From the NCBI GenBank assembly GCA_036172665.1, contig JAYKNF010000070.1, positions 33,259-97,258 of the forward strand: a stretch of DNA of 64,000 nt, given 5' to 3'. Below are positions 12,124 through 25,035 of the stretch, in pieces. The stretch is from Prosopocoilus inquinatus (Eukaryota > Arthropoda > Insecta > Coleoptera > Lucanidae). A program made the translations under genes and the position numbers. Every line of letters begins with the position of its first letter. Position 1 is the stretch's first letter. The notes below the pieces were generated by a model. That model did no database searches, was not told the DNA's origin, and was given only the letters and a program-made list of their open reading frames with translations.

Positions 12124-13107
12124 GCTCTGATGTGAGATACGACGTCTTCGGACGCAGCAGAAGCTGGAAATAGTTTTATACGAAACAACACGCATTAGCG
12201 TTCTTCCTGTGATGTATCTAATCGATCCTTACTCATCTATCATGTTATTTGGCGTTTCGATGGACTCCAGTAACTTTGATGTGAGATACGAATTTCTCGG
12301 ACGCAGCTGAAGCTGGAAATAGTTTTAAATGAAACAACACTTATTAGCGTTGTTCCTGTGATGTATCTAATCGATCCTTACTCATCTATCATGTTATTTG
12401 GCGTTTCGATGGACTCCAGTAGCTCTGATGTGAGATACGACGTTTTCGGACGCAGTAGAAGCTGGAAATAGTTTTGAACGAAACAACACGTATTATCGTT
12501 GTTTCCGTGATGTATCTAAACGATCCTTACTTATCTAACATGTTATTTAACGTTTGGATGGACTCCAGTAAGTCTGATGTGAGATACAAAGTTTTTGGAC
12601 GCAGCAGGAGCTGGAAATAGTTTTAAAAGAAACAACACGTATTAGCGTTGTTCCTGTGCTGCATCTAATCGATCCTTACTTATCTATCATGTTATTTGAC
12701 GTTTCGATGGACTCCAGTAACCCTGACGTGAGATACGATGTTCTCGGACGCAGCAGAAGCTGGAAATAGTTTTAAACGAAACAACACGCATTAGCGTTGT
12801 TCCTGTGATGTATCTAATCGATCCTTACTCATCTATCATGTTATTTGGCGTTTCGATGGACTCCAGTAACTTTGATGTGAGATACGAAGTTCTCGGACGC
12901 AGCTGAAGCTGGAAATAATTTTAAATGAAACAACACGTATTAGCGTTGTTCCTGTGATGTATCTAATCGATCCTTACTCATCTATCATGTTATTTGGCGT
13001 TTCGATGGACTCCAGTAGCTCTGATGTGAGATACGACGTTTTCGGACGCAGCAGAAGCTGGAAATAGTTTTATACGAAACAACACGCATTAGCGTTCTTC
13101 CTGTGAT

Positions 13108-14279
13108 GTATCTAATCGATACTTACTCATCTATCATGTTATTTGGCGTTTCGATGGACTCCAGTAACTTTGATGTGAGATACGAAGTTCTCGGACGCAG
13201 CTGAAGCTGGAAATAGTTTTAAATGAAACAACACTTATTAGCGTTGTTCCTGTGATGTATCTAATCGATCCTTACTCATCTATCATGTTATTTGATGTTT
13301 GGATGGACTCCAGTAACTCTGATGAGGGATACAAAGATTTCGGACGCAGCAGAAACTGGAAATAATTTTGAACGAAACAACACGTATTAGCGTTGTTCCT
13401 GTGATGTATCTAATCGATCCTTACTCATATATCATGTTACTTGGCGTTTCGATGGACTCCAGTAGCTCTAATGTGAGATACGACGTTTTCGGACGCAGCA
13501 GAAGCTGGAAATAGTTTTAAACGAAACAACACGCATTAGCGATGTTCCTGTAATGTATCTAATCGATCCTTACTTATCTAACATGTTATTTGACGTTTGG
13601 ATGGACTCCAGTAAGTCTGATGTGAGATACAAAGTTTTTGGACGCAGCAGGAGCTGGAAATAGTTTTAAACGAAACAACACGTATTAGCGTTGTTCCTGT
13701 GATGTATCTAAACGATCCTTACTTATCTAACATGTTATTTGACGTTTGGATGGACTCCAGTAAGTCTGATGTGAGATACAAAGTTTTTGGACGCAGCAGG
13801 AGCTGGAAATAGTTTTAAACGAAACAACACGTATTAGCGTTGTGCCTGTGCTGTATCTAATCGATCCTTACTCATATATCATGTTACTTGGCGTTTCGAT
13901 GGACTCCAGTAGCTCTAATGTGAGATACGACGTTTTCGGACGCAGCAGAAGCTGGAAATAGTTTTAAACGAAACAACACGCATTAGCGATGTTCCTGTAA
14001 TGTATCTAATCGATCCTTACTCATCTATCATGTTATTTGACGTTTGGATGGACTCCAGTAACCCTGACGTGAGATACGAAGTTTTCGGACGCAGCTGAAG
14101 CTGGAAATAGTTTTAAACGAAACAACACGTATTAGCGTTGTTCCTGTGGTGTATCTAATCGATCCTTCCTCATATATCATGTTATTTGGCGTTTCGATGG
14201 ACTCAAGTAACTCTTATGTGAGATACGACGTTTTCGGACGCAGCAGAAGCTGGAAATAGTTTTAAACGAAACAACACGT
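13108..14279 (+). repeat. Block R5, copy 1
   Basis: Matches 30110-31281 at a constant offset of 17002 bp (114 monomers plus 16, that is two +8 contributions from the two 37-mers lying between). Shared markers include 'acacttatta' (13231 and 30233), 'aggaga/gatgaggga' monomers with 'cagaaactgg', and the 'cctgtggtgtatc' variant (14143 and 31145). The right edge is t/c at 14279/31281. Confidence 0.82.
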
Positions 14280-14479
14280 ATTAGCGTTGTTCCTGTGATG
14301 TATCTAATCGATCCTTACTCGTCTATCATGTTATTTGATGTTTGGATGGACTCCAGTAACTCTGATGAGGGATACAAAGGTTTCGGACGCAGCAGAAACT
14401 GGAAATAATTTTGAACGAAACAACACGTATTAGCGTTGTTCCTGTGATGTATCTAAACGATCCTTACTTTTCTATCATG

Positions 14480-15670
14480 TTATTTGACGTTTCGATGGAC
14501 TCCAGTAACTCTGATGTGAGATAGGAAGTTTTCGGACGCAGCAGAAGCTGGAAATAGTTTTAAACGAAACAACACGCATTAGCGATGTTATTGTGATGTA
14601 TCTAATCGATCCTTACTCATCTATCATGTTATTTGACGTTTGGACGGACTCCAGTAACTCTGATGAGAGATTCACAGTTCTCGGACGCAGTAGAAGCTGG
14701 AAATAGTTTTGAACGAAACAACACGTATTAGCGTTGTTCCTGTGATGTATCTAAACGATCCTTACTTATCTAACATGTTATTTAACGTTTGGATGGACTC
14801 CAGTAAGTCTGATGTGAGATACAAAGTTTTTGGACGCAGCAGGAGCTGGAAATAGTTTTAAACGAAACAACACGTATTAGCGTTGTGCCTGTGCTGTATC
14901 TAATCGATCCTTACTCATATATCATGTTACTTGGCGTTTCGATGGACTCCAGTAGCTCTAATGTGAGATACGACGTTTTCGGACGCAGCAGAAGCTGGAA
15001 ATAGTTTTAAACGAAACAACACGTATTAGCGTTGTTCCTGTGATGTATCTAATCGATTCTTACTCATCTATCATGTTATTTGACGTTTCGATGGACTCCA
15101 GTAACTCTGATGTGAGATACGAAGTTTTCGGACGCAGCAGAAGCTGGAAATAGTTTTAAACGAAACAACACGCATTAGCGATGTTATTGTGATGTATCTA
15201 ATCGATCCTTACTCATCTATCATGTTATTTGACGTTTGGACGGACTCCAGTAACTCTGATGAGAGATTCACAGTTCTCGGACGCAGTAGAAGCTGGAAAT
15301 AGTTTTGAACGAAACAACACGTATTAGCGTTGTTCCTGTGATGTATCTAAACGATCCTTACTTATCTAACATGTTATTTGACGTTTGGATGGACTCCAGT
15401 AAGTCTGATGTGAGATACAAAGTTTTTGGACGCAGCAGGAGCTGGAAATAGTTTTAAACGAAACAACACGTATTAGCGTTGTGCCTGTGCTGTATCTAAT
15501 CGATCCTTACTCATATATCATGTTACTTGGCGTTTCGATGGACTCCAGTAGCTCTAATGTGAGATACGACGTTTTCGGACGCAGCAGAAGCTGGAAATAG
15601 TTTTAAACGAAACAACACGTATTAGCGTTGTTCCTGTGATGTATCTAATCGATCCTTACTCATCTATCAT
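14480..15670 (+). repeat. Tetramer (596 bp) duplicated in tandem
   Basis: The marker 'agcgatgttattgtg' occurs at 14581 and 15177, exactly 596 bp apart, and the four intervening subtypes recur in the same order: 'gattcacagttctcgg', 'taacatg...gtaagtctg', 'catatatcatgttacttgg', then a 'gacgtttcg' monomer. The first copy begins after a 'cttttctatc' monomer and has 'tttaacg' where the second has 'tttgacg'. Edges are approximate. Confidence 0.75.
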
Positions 15671-16421
15671 GTTATTTGACGTTTGGATGGACTCCAGTAA
15701 CTCTGATGAGAGATACAAAGATTTCGGACGCAGCAGAATCTGGAAATAGTTTTGAACGAAACAACACGTATTAGCGTTGTTCCTGTGATGTATCTAAACG
15801 ATCCTTACTTTTCTATCATGTTATTTGACGTTTCGATGGACTCCAGTAACTCTGATGTGAGATACGACATTTTCGGACGCAGCAGAAGCTGGAAATAGTT
15901 TTAAACGAAACAACACGTATTAGCGATGTTCCTGTGATGTATCTAAACGATCCTTACTCATCTATCATGTTATTAGACGTTTGGACGGACTCCAGTAACT
16001 CTGATGTGAGATACAAAGTTCTCGGACGCAGTAGAAGCTGGAAATAGTTTTGAACGAAACAACACGTATTAGCGTTGTTCCTGTGATGTATCTAAACGAT
16101 CCTTACTTATCTAACATGTTATTTAACGTTTGGATGGACTCCAGTAAGTCTGATGTGAGATACAAAGTTTTTGGACGCAGCAGGAGCTGGAAATAGTTTT
16201 AAACGAAACAACACGTATTAGCGTTGTTCCTGTGCTGTATCTAATCGATCCTTACTTATCTATCATATTATTTGACGTTTCGATGGACTCCAGTAACTCT
16301 GATGTGAGATACGAAGTTTTCGGACGCAGCAGAAGCTGGAAATAGTTTTAAACGAAACAACACGCATTAGCGATGTTCCTGTAATGTATCTAATCGATCC
16401 TTACTCATCTATCATGTTATT
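15080..16421 (+). repeat. Block R6: copy of the 9.9-11.2 kb series
   Basis: Matches about 9870-11206 at an offset of 5214-5215 bp (35 monomers; the one-base change reflects the short monomer at 11668). The 'gttgtgcctgtgctg' monomer is at 10264 and 15478. The copy ends where 'ttattagacg' (11206) is replaced by 'ttatttgacg' (16421). Confidence 0.7.
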
Positions 16422-17726
16422 TGACGTTTGGATGGACTCCAGTAACCCTGACGTGAGATACGAAGTTTTCGGACGCAGCAGAAGCTGGAAATAGTTTTAA
16501 ACGAAGCAACACGCATTAGCGTTGTTCCTGTGATGTATCTAATCGATCCTTACTCATCTATTATGTTATTTGGCGTTTCGATGGACTCCAGTAACTTTGA
16601 TGTGAGATACGAAGTTCTCGGACGCAGCTGAAGCTGGAAATAGTTTTAAACGAAACAACACGTATTAGCGTTGTTCCTGTGCTGTATCTAATCGATCCTT
16701 CCTCATATGTCATATTATTTGGCGTTTCGATGGACTCCAGTAACTCTTATGTGAGATACGACGTTTTCGGACGCAGCAGAAGCTGGAAATAGTTTTAAAC
16801 GAAACAACACGTATTAGCGTAGTTCCTGTGATGTATCTAATCGATCCTTACTCATCTATCATGTTATTTGATGTTTGGATGGACTCCAGTAACTCTGATG
16901 AGGGATACAAAGATTTCGGACGCAGCAGAAACTGGAAATAGTTTTGAACGAAACAACACGTATTAGCGTTGTTCCTGTGATGTATCTAAACGATCCTTAC
17001 TTTTCTATCATGTTATTTGACGTTTCGATGGACTCCAGTAACTCTGATGAGAGATACAAAGATTTCGGACGCAGCAGAAGCTGGAAATAGTTTTGAACGA
17101 AACAACACGTATTAGCGTTGTTCCTGTGATGTATCTAAACGATCCTTACTTTTCTATCATGTTATTTGACGTTTCGATGGACTCCAGTAACTCTGATGTG
17201 AGATACGACATTTTCGGACGCAGCAGAAGCTGGAAATAGTTTTAAACGAAACAACACGTATTAGCGATGTTCCTGTGATGTATCTAATCGATCCTTACTC
17301 ATCTATCATGTTATTTGACGTTTGGACGGACTCCAGTAACTCTGATGAGAGATACAAAGTTCTCGGACGCAGTAGAAGCTGGAAATAGTTTTGAACGAAA
17401 CAACACGTATTAGCGTTGTTCCTGTTATGTATCTAAAGGATCCTTACTTATCTAACATGTTATTTGACGTTTGGATGGACTCCAGTAAGTCTGATGTGAG
17501 ATACAAAGTTTTTGGACGCAGCAGGAGCTGGAAATAGTTTTAAACGAAACAACACGTATTAGCGTTGTTCCTGTGCTGTATCTAATCGATCCTTACTCAT
17601 ATATCATGTTATTTGACGTTTGGATGGACTCCAGTAAGTCTGATGTGAGATACAAAGTTTTTGGACGCAGCAGGAGTTGGAAATAGTTTTAAACGAAACA
17701 ACACGTATTAGCGTTGTTCCTGTGCT

Positions 17727-19514
17727 GTATCTAATCGATCCTTACTTATCTATCATATTATTTGACGTTTCGATGGACTCCAGTAACTCTGATGTGAGAT
17801 ACGAAGTTTTCGGACGCAGCAGAAGCTGGAAATAGTTTTAAACGAAACAACACGCATTAGCGATGTTCCTGTGATGTATCTAATCGATCCTTACTCATCT
17901 ATCATGTTATTTGACATTTGGACGGACTCCAGTAACTCTGATGAGAGATTCACAGTTCTCGGACGCAGTAGAAGCTGGAAATAGTTTTGAACTAAACAAC
18001 ACGTATTAGCGTTGTTCCTGTGATGTATCTAAACGATCCTTACTTATCTAACATGTTATTTGACGTTTGGATGGACTCCAGTAAGTCTGATGTGAGATAC
18101 AACGTTTTTGGACGCAGCAGGAGCTGGAAATAGTTTTAAACGAAACAGCACGTATTAGCGTTGTGTATGTGCTGTATCTAATCGATCCTTACTCATATAT
18201 CATGTTACTTGGCGTTTCGATGGACTCCAGTAACTCTGATGTGAGATACGACGTTTTCGGACGCAGCAGAAGCTGGAAATAGTTTTAAACGAAACAACAC
18301 GTATTAGCGTTGTTCCTGTGCTGTATCTAATCGATCCTTACTTATCTATCATATTATTTGACGTTTCGATGGACTCCAGTAACTCTGATGTGAGATACGA
18401 AGTTTTCGGACGCAGCAGAAGCTGGAAATAGTTTTAAAGGAAACAACACGCATTAGCGATGTTCCTGTGATGTATCTAATCGATCCTTACTCATCTATCA
18501 TGTTATTTGACGTTTGGACGGACTCCAGTAACTCTGATGAGAGATTCACAGTTCTCGGACGCAGTAGAAGCTGGAAATAGTTTTGAACGAAACAACACGT
18601 ATTAGCGTTGTTCCTGTGATGTATCTAAACGATCCTTACTTATCTAACATGTTATTTGACGTTTGGATGGACTCCAGTAAGTCTGATGTGAGATACAAAG
18701 TTTTTGGACGCAGCAGGAGCTGGAAATAGTTTTAAACGAAACAACACGTATTAACGTTGTGCCTGTGCTGTATCTAATCGATCCTTACTCATATATCATG
18801 TTACTTGGCGTTTCGATGGACTCCAGTAGCTCTGATGTGAGATACGACGTTTTCGGACGCAGCAGAAGCTGGAAATAGTTTTAAACGAAACAACACGCAT
18901 TAGCGTTGTTCCTGTGCTGTATCTAATCGATCCTTACTTATCTATCATATTATTTGACGTTTCGATGGACTCCAGTAACTCTGATGTGAGATACGAAGTT
19001 TTCGGACGCAGCAGAAGCTGGAAATAGTTTTAAACGAAACAACACGCATTAGCGATGTTCCTGTGATGTATCTAATCGATCCTTACTCATCTATCATGTT
19101 ATTTGACATTTGGACGGACTCCAGTAACTCTGATGAGAGATTCACAGTTCTCGGACGCAGTAGAAGCTGGAAATAGTTTTGAACTAAACAACACGTATTA
19201 GCGTTGTTCCTGTGATGTATCTAAACGATCCTTACTTATCTAACATGTTATTTGACGTTTGGATGGACTCCAGTAAGTCTGATGTGAGATACAACGTTTT
19301 TGGAAGCAGCAGGAGCTGGAAATAGTTTTAAACGAAACAGCACGTATTAGCGTTGTGTATGTGCTGTATCTAATCGATCCTTACTCATATATCATGTTAC
19401 TTGGCGTTTCGATGGACTCCAGTAGGTCTAATGTGAGATACGACGTTTTCGGACGCAGCAGAAGCTGGAAATAGTTTTAAACGAAACAACACGTATCAGC
19501 GTTGTTCCTGTGAT
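17727..19514 (+). repeat. Tetrameric higher-order repeat, three tandem copies
   Basis: Copies lie at 17727-18322, 18323-18918 and 18919-19514, each exactly 596 bp. The four subtypes in order are: (a) 'ttatctatcatatt ... gacgtttcg ... gcgatgtt'; (b) 'gacgtttggacgg ... gagattcacag ... cagtagaagc ... ttttgaac'; (c) 'aaacgatcc ... ctaacatg ... gtaagtctg ... tttttgg ... caggagc'; (d) 'catatatcatgttacttgg ... cgacgttttcgg'. Subtypes b and c differ at 15 of 149 sites by my count. Copies 1 and 3 share private changes ('ttgacatttgg', 'gaactaaac', 'gttgtgtatgtg' at 18159 and 19351) that copy 2 lacks, so they are closest relatives 1192 bp apart. Confidence 0.88.
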
Positions 19515-22500
19515 GTATCTAATCGATCCTTTCTCATCTATCATGTTATTTGACGTTTGGATGGACTCCAGTAACTCTGATGAGAGATACAAAGATTTCG
19601 GACGCAGCAGAAGCTGGAAATAGTTTTGAACGAAACAACACGTATTAGCGTTGTTCCTGTGATGTATCTAAACGATCCTTACTTTTCTATCATGTTATTT
19701 GACGTTTCGATGGACTCCAGTAACTCTGATGTGAGATACGACATTTTCGGACGCAGCAGAAGCTGGAAATAGTTTTAAACGAAACAACACGTATTAGCGA
19801 TGTTCCTGTGATGTATCTAAACGATCCTTACTCATCTATCATGTTATTAGACGTTTGGACGGACTCCAGTAACTCTGATGTGAGATACAAAGTTCTCGGA
19901 CGCAGTAGAAGCTGGAAATAGTTTTGAACGAAACAACAAGTATTAGCGTTGTTCCTGTGATGTATCTAAACGATCCTTACTTATCTAACATGTTATTTAA
20001 CGTTTGGATGGACTCCAGTAAGTCTGATGTGAGATAAAAAGTTTTTGGACGCAGCAGGAGCTGGAAATAGTTTTAAACGAAACAACACGTATTAGCGTTG
20101 TTCCTGTGCTGCATCTAATCGATCCTTACTTATCTATCATGTTATTTGACGTTTCGATGGACTCCAGTAACCCTGACGTGAGATACGATGTTCACAAAGT
20201 TTTGGGACGCAGCAGGAGCTGGAAATAGTTTTAAACGAAACAACACGTATTAGCGTTGTTCCTGTGCTGTATCTAATCGATCCTTACTTATCTATCATGT
20301 TATTTGACGTTTCGATGGACTCAAGTAACTCTGATGTGAGAACGATGTTCTCGGACGCAGCAGAAGCTGGAAATAGTTTTAAACGAAACAACACGCATTA
20401 GCGTTGTTCCTGTGATGTATCTAATCGATCCTTACTCATCTATCATGTTATTTGGCGTTTCGATGGACTCCAGTAACTTAGATGTGATATACGAAGTTCT
20501 CGGACGCAGCTGAAGCTAGAAATAGTTTTAAACGAAACAACACGCATTAGCGTTGTTCCTGTGATGTATCTAATCGATCCTTACTTATCTATCATGTTAT
20601 TTGACGTTTGGATGGACTCCAGTAACCCTGACGTGAGATACGAAGTTTTCGGACGCAGCAGAAGCTGGAAATAGTTTTAAACGAAACAACACGCATTAGC
20701 GATGTTCCTGTGATGTATCTAATCGATCCTTACTCATCTATCATGTTATTTGACGTTTGGACGGACTCCAGTAACTCTGATGAGAGATTCACAGTTCTCG
20801 GACGCAGTAGAAGCTGGAAATAGTTTTGAACGAAACAACACGTATTAGCGTTGTTCCTGTGATGTATCTAAACGATCCTTACTTATCTAACATGTTATTT
20901 GACGTTTGGATGAACTCCAGTAAGTCTGATGTGAGATACAAAGTTTTTGGACGCAGCAGGAGCTGGAAATAGTTTTAAACGAAACAACACGTATTAACGT
21001 TGTGCCTGTGCTGTATCTAATCGATCCTTACTCATATATCATGTTACTTGGCGTTTCGATGGACTCCAGTAGCTCTGATGTGAGATACCACGTTTTCGGA
21101 CGCAGCAGAAGCTGGAAATAGTTTTAAACGAAACAACACGCATTAGCGTTGTTCCTGTGCTGTATCTAATCGATCCTTACTTATCTATCATATTATTTGA
21201 CGTTTCGATCAACTCCAGTAACTCTGATGTGAGATACGAAGTTTTCGGACGCAGCAGAAGCTGGAAATAGTTTTAAACGAAACAACACGCATTAGCGATG
21301 TTCCTGTGATGTATCTAATCGATCCTTACTCATCTATCATGTTATTTGACGTTTGGACGGACTCCAGTAACTCTGATGAGAGATTCACAGTTCTCGGACG
21401 CAGTAGAAGCTGGAAATAGTTTTGAACGAAACAACACATATTAGCGTTGTTCCTGTGATGTATCTAAACGATCCTTACTTATCTAACATGTTATTTGACG
21501 TTTGGATGGACTCCAGTAAGTCTGATGTGAGATACAAAGTTTTTGGACGCAGCAGGAGCTGGAAATAGTTTTAAACGAAACAACACGTATTAGCGTTGTG
21601 CCTGTGCTGTATCTAATCGATCCTTACTCATATATCATGTTACTTGGCGTTTCGATGGACTCCAGTAGCTCTAATGTGAGATACGACGTTTTCGGACGCA
21701 GCAGAAGCTGGAAATAGTTCTAAACGAAACAACACGTATTAGCGTTGTTCCTGTGATGTATCTAATCGATCCTTACTCATCTATCATGTTATTTGACGTT
21801 TGGATGGACTCCAGTAACTCTGATGAGAGGTACAAAGATTTCGGACGCAGCAGAAGCTGGAAATAGTTTTGAACGAAACAACACGTATTAGCGTTGTTCC
21901 TGTGATGTATCTAAACGATCCTTACTTTTCTATCATGTTATTTGACGTTTCGATGGACTCCAGTAACTCTGATGTGAGATACGACATTTTCGGACGCAGC
22001 AGAAGCTGGAAATAGTTTTAAACGAAACAACACGTATTAGCGATGTTCCTGTGATGTATCTAAACGATCCTTACTCATCTATCATGTTATTAGACGTTTG
22101 GACGGACTCCAGTAACTCTGATGTGAGATACAAAGTTTTTGGACGCAGCAGGAGCTGGAAATAGTTTTAAACGAAACAACACGTATTAGCGTTGTTCCTG
22201 TGCTGTATCTAATCGATCCTTACTTATCTATCATATTATTTGACGTTTCGATGGACTCCAGTAACTCTGATGTGAAATACGAAGTTCTCGGACGCAGTAG
22301 AAGCTGGAAATAGTTTTGAACGAAACAACACGTATTAGCGTTGTTCCTGTGATGTATCTAAACGATCCTTACTTATCTAACATGTTATTTAACGTTTGGA
22401 TGGACTCCAGTAAGTCTGATGTGAGATACAAAGATTTCGGACGCAGCAGAAGCTGGAAATAGTTTTGAACGAAACAACACGTATTAGCGTTGTTCCTGTG

Positions 22501-24626
22501 ATGTATCTAAACGATCCTTACTTTTCTATCATGTTATTTGACGTTTCGATGGACTCCAGTAACTCTGATGTGAGATACGACATTTTCGGACGCAGCAGAA
22601 GCTGGAAATAGTTTTAAACGAAACAACACGTATTAGCGATGTTCCTGTGATGTATCTAAACGATCCTTACTCATCTATCATGTTATTAGACGTTTGGACG
22701 GACTCCAGTAACTCTGATGTGAGATACAAAGTTTTTGGACGCAGCAGGAGCTGGAAATAGTTTTAAACGAAACAACACGTATTAGCGTTGTTCCTGTGCT
22801 GTATCTAATCGATCCTTACTTATCTATCATATTATTTGACGTTTCGATGGACTCCAGTAACTCTGATGTGAGATACGAAGTTTTCGGACGCAGCAGAAGC
22901 TGGAAATAGTTTTAAACGAAACAACACGCATTAGCGATGTTCCTGTAATGTATCTAATCGATCCTTACTCATCTATCATGTTATTTGACGTTTGGATGGA
23001 CTCCAGTAACCCTGACGTGAGATACGAAGTTTTCGGACGCAGCTGAAGCTGGAAATAGTTCTAAACGAAACAACACGTATTAGCGTTGTTCCTGTGCTGT
23101 ATCTAATCGATCCTTCCTCATATATCATGTTATTTGGGGTTTCGATGGACTCCAGTAACTCTTATGTGAGATACGACGTTTTCGGACGCAGCAGAAGCTG
23201 GAAATAGTTTTAAACGAAACAACACGTATTAGCGTTGTTCCTGTGATGTATCTAATCGATCCTTACTCATCTATCATGTTATTTGATGTTTGGATGGACT
23301 CCAGTAACTCTGATGAGGGATACAAAGATTTCGGACGCAGCAGAAACTGGAAATAATTTTGAACGAAACAACACGTATTAGCGTTGTTCCTGTGATGTAT
23401 CTAAACGATCCTTACTTTTCTATCATGTTATTTGACGTTTCGATGGACTCCAGTAACTCTGATGTGAGATACGAAGTTTTCGGACGCAGCAGAAGCTGGA
23501 AATAGTTTTAAACGAAACAACACGCATTAGCGATGTTCCTGTGATGTATCTAATCGATCCTTACTCATCTATCATGTTATTTGACGTTTGGACGGACTCC
23601 AGTAACTCTGATGAGAGATTCACAGTTCTCGGACGCAGTAGAAGCTGGAAATAGTTTTGAACGAAACAACACGTATTAGCGTTGTTCCTGTGATGTATCT
23701 AAACGATCCTTACTTATCTAACATGTTATTTGACGTTTGGATGGACTCCAGTAAGTCTGATGTGAGATACAAAGTTTTTGGACGCAGCAGGAGCTGGAAA
23801 TAGTTTTAAACGAAACAACACGTATTAGCGTTGTGCCTGTGCTGTATCTAATCGATCCTTACTCATATATCATGTTACTTGGCGTTTCGATGGACTCCAG
23901 TAGCTCTAATGTGAGATACGACGTTTTCGGACGCAGCAGAAGCTGGAAATAGTTTTAAACGAAACAACACGCATTAGCGATGTTCCTGTAATGTATCTAA
24001 TCGATCCTTACTCATCTATCATGTTATTTGACGTTTGGATGGACTCCAGTAACCCTGACGTGAGATACGAAGTTTTCGGACGCAGCTGAAGCTGGAAATA
24101 GTTTTAAACGAAACAACACGTATTAGCGTTGTTCCTGTGCTGTATCTAATCGATCCTTCCTCATATATCATGTTATTTGGCGTTTCGATGGACTCCAGTA
24201 ACTCTTATGTGAGATACGACGTTTTCGGACCCAGCAGAAGCTGGAAATAGTTTTAAACGAAACAACACGTATTAGCGTTGCTCCTGTGATGTATCTAATC
24301 GATCCTTACTCATCTATCATGTTATTTGATGTTTGGATGGACTCCAGTAACTCTGATGAGGGATACAAAGATTTCGGACGCAGCAGAAACTGGAAATAAT
24401 TTTGAACGAAACAACACGTATTAGCGTTGTTCCTGTGATGTATCTAAACGATCCTTACTTTTCTATCATGTTATTTGACGTTTCGATGGACTCCAGTAAC
24501 TCTGATGTGAGATACGAAGTTTTCGGACGCAGCAGAAGCTGGAAATAGTTTTAAACGAAACAACACGCATTAGCGATGTTCCTGTGATGTATCTAATCGA
24601 TCCTTACTCATCTATCATGTTATTTG
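19106..24626 (+). repeat. 37-monomer higher-order repeat (5521 bp), copy 1
   Basis: The unit equals 37 x 149 + 8 because it contains one +9 monomer (near 20190) and one -1 monomer (near 20341). Markers shared with copy 2 at exactly +5521 bp include 'aaacaacaag' (19931/25452), 'gttcacaaag' (20190/25711), the short 'gagaacgatg' and 'cggacccagc' (copy 2 29751; private to the relevant monomer here at 24230). I count about 25 substitutions and no indel between copies, with roughly 11 of them clustered in the first 400 bp, where copy 1 overlaps the third tetramer. Homology on both sides leaves the left breakpoint uncertain by about 150 bp (18955-19106). Confidence 0.88.
20190..20204 (+). repeat. 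+9-bp out-of-register junction (37-mer copy 1)
   Basis: The monomer reads 'gagatacgatgttc' joined to 'acaaagttttgggacgc', 9 bp longer than normal. The left part belongs to the gtaaccctg subtype up to phase 83; the right part belongs to the gtaagt subtype restarting at phase 75. This is the signature of an exchange or slippage 9 bp out of phase. Confidence 0.8.
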
Positions 24627-25035
24627 ACGTTTGGACGGACTCCAGTAACTCTGATGAGAGATTCACAGTTCTCGGACGCAGTAGAAGCTGGAAATAGTTT
24701 TGAACGAAACAACACGTATTAGCGTTGTTCCTGTGATGTATCTAAACGATCCTTACTTATCTAACATGTTATTTGACGTTTGGATGGACTCCAGTAAGTC
24801 TGATGTGAGATACAAAGTTTTTGGACGCAGCAGGAGCTGGAAATAGTTTTAAACGAAACAACACGTATTAGCGTTGTGCCTGTGCTGTATCTAATCGATC
24901 CTTACTCATATATCATGTTACTTGGCGTTTCGATGGACTCCAGTAGCTCTAATGTGAGGTACGACGTTTTCGGACGCAGCAGAAGCTGGAAATAGTTTTA
25001 AACGAAACAACACGTATTAGCGTTGTTCCTGTGAT
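22950..25035 (+). repeat. Seven-monomer repeat (1043 bp), two tandem copies within and across the 37-mers
   Basis: Copies are 22950-23992 and 23993-25035. Each runs: 'cctgtaatg...gtaaccctgacg' with 'cagctgaag'; 'cttcctcatatatc...actcttatg'; 'ttgatgtttgg...gatgaggga' with 'cagaaactgg'; 'cttttctatc'; 'gattcacag'; 'gtaagtctg'; 'catatatc...acttgg'. The second copy straddles the 37-mer junction. The same 7-mer recurs 5521 bp downstream, where the second copy is cut by the end of HOR copy 2. The last four monomers echo the tetramer order, with a 'cttttctatc' monomer in position a. Confidence 0.82.

Noticed and set aside
20505..20530. Match of 'agctagaaatag' (also near 26030, 31983, 42570 and others) to the engineered Cas9 guide scaffold
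   Set aside because: It arises from one g-to-a change in the ordinary 'agctggaaatag' of the monomer; the surrounding bases do not match the scaffold. Coincidence.
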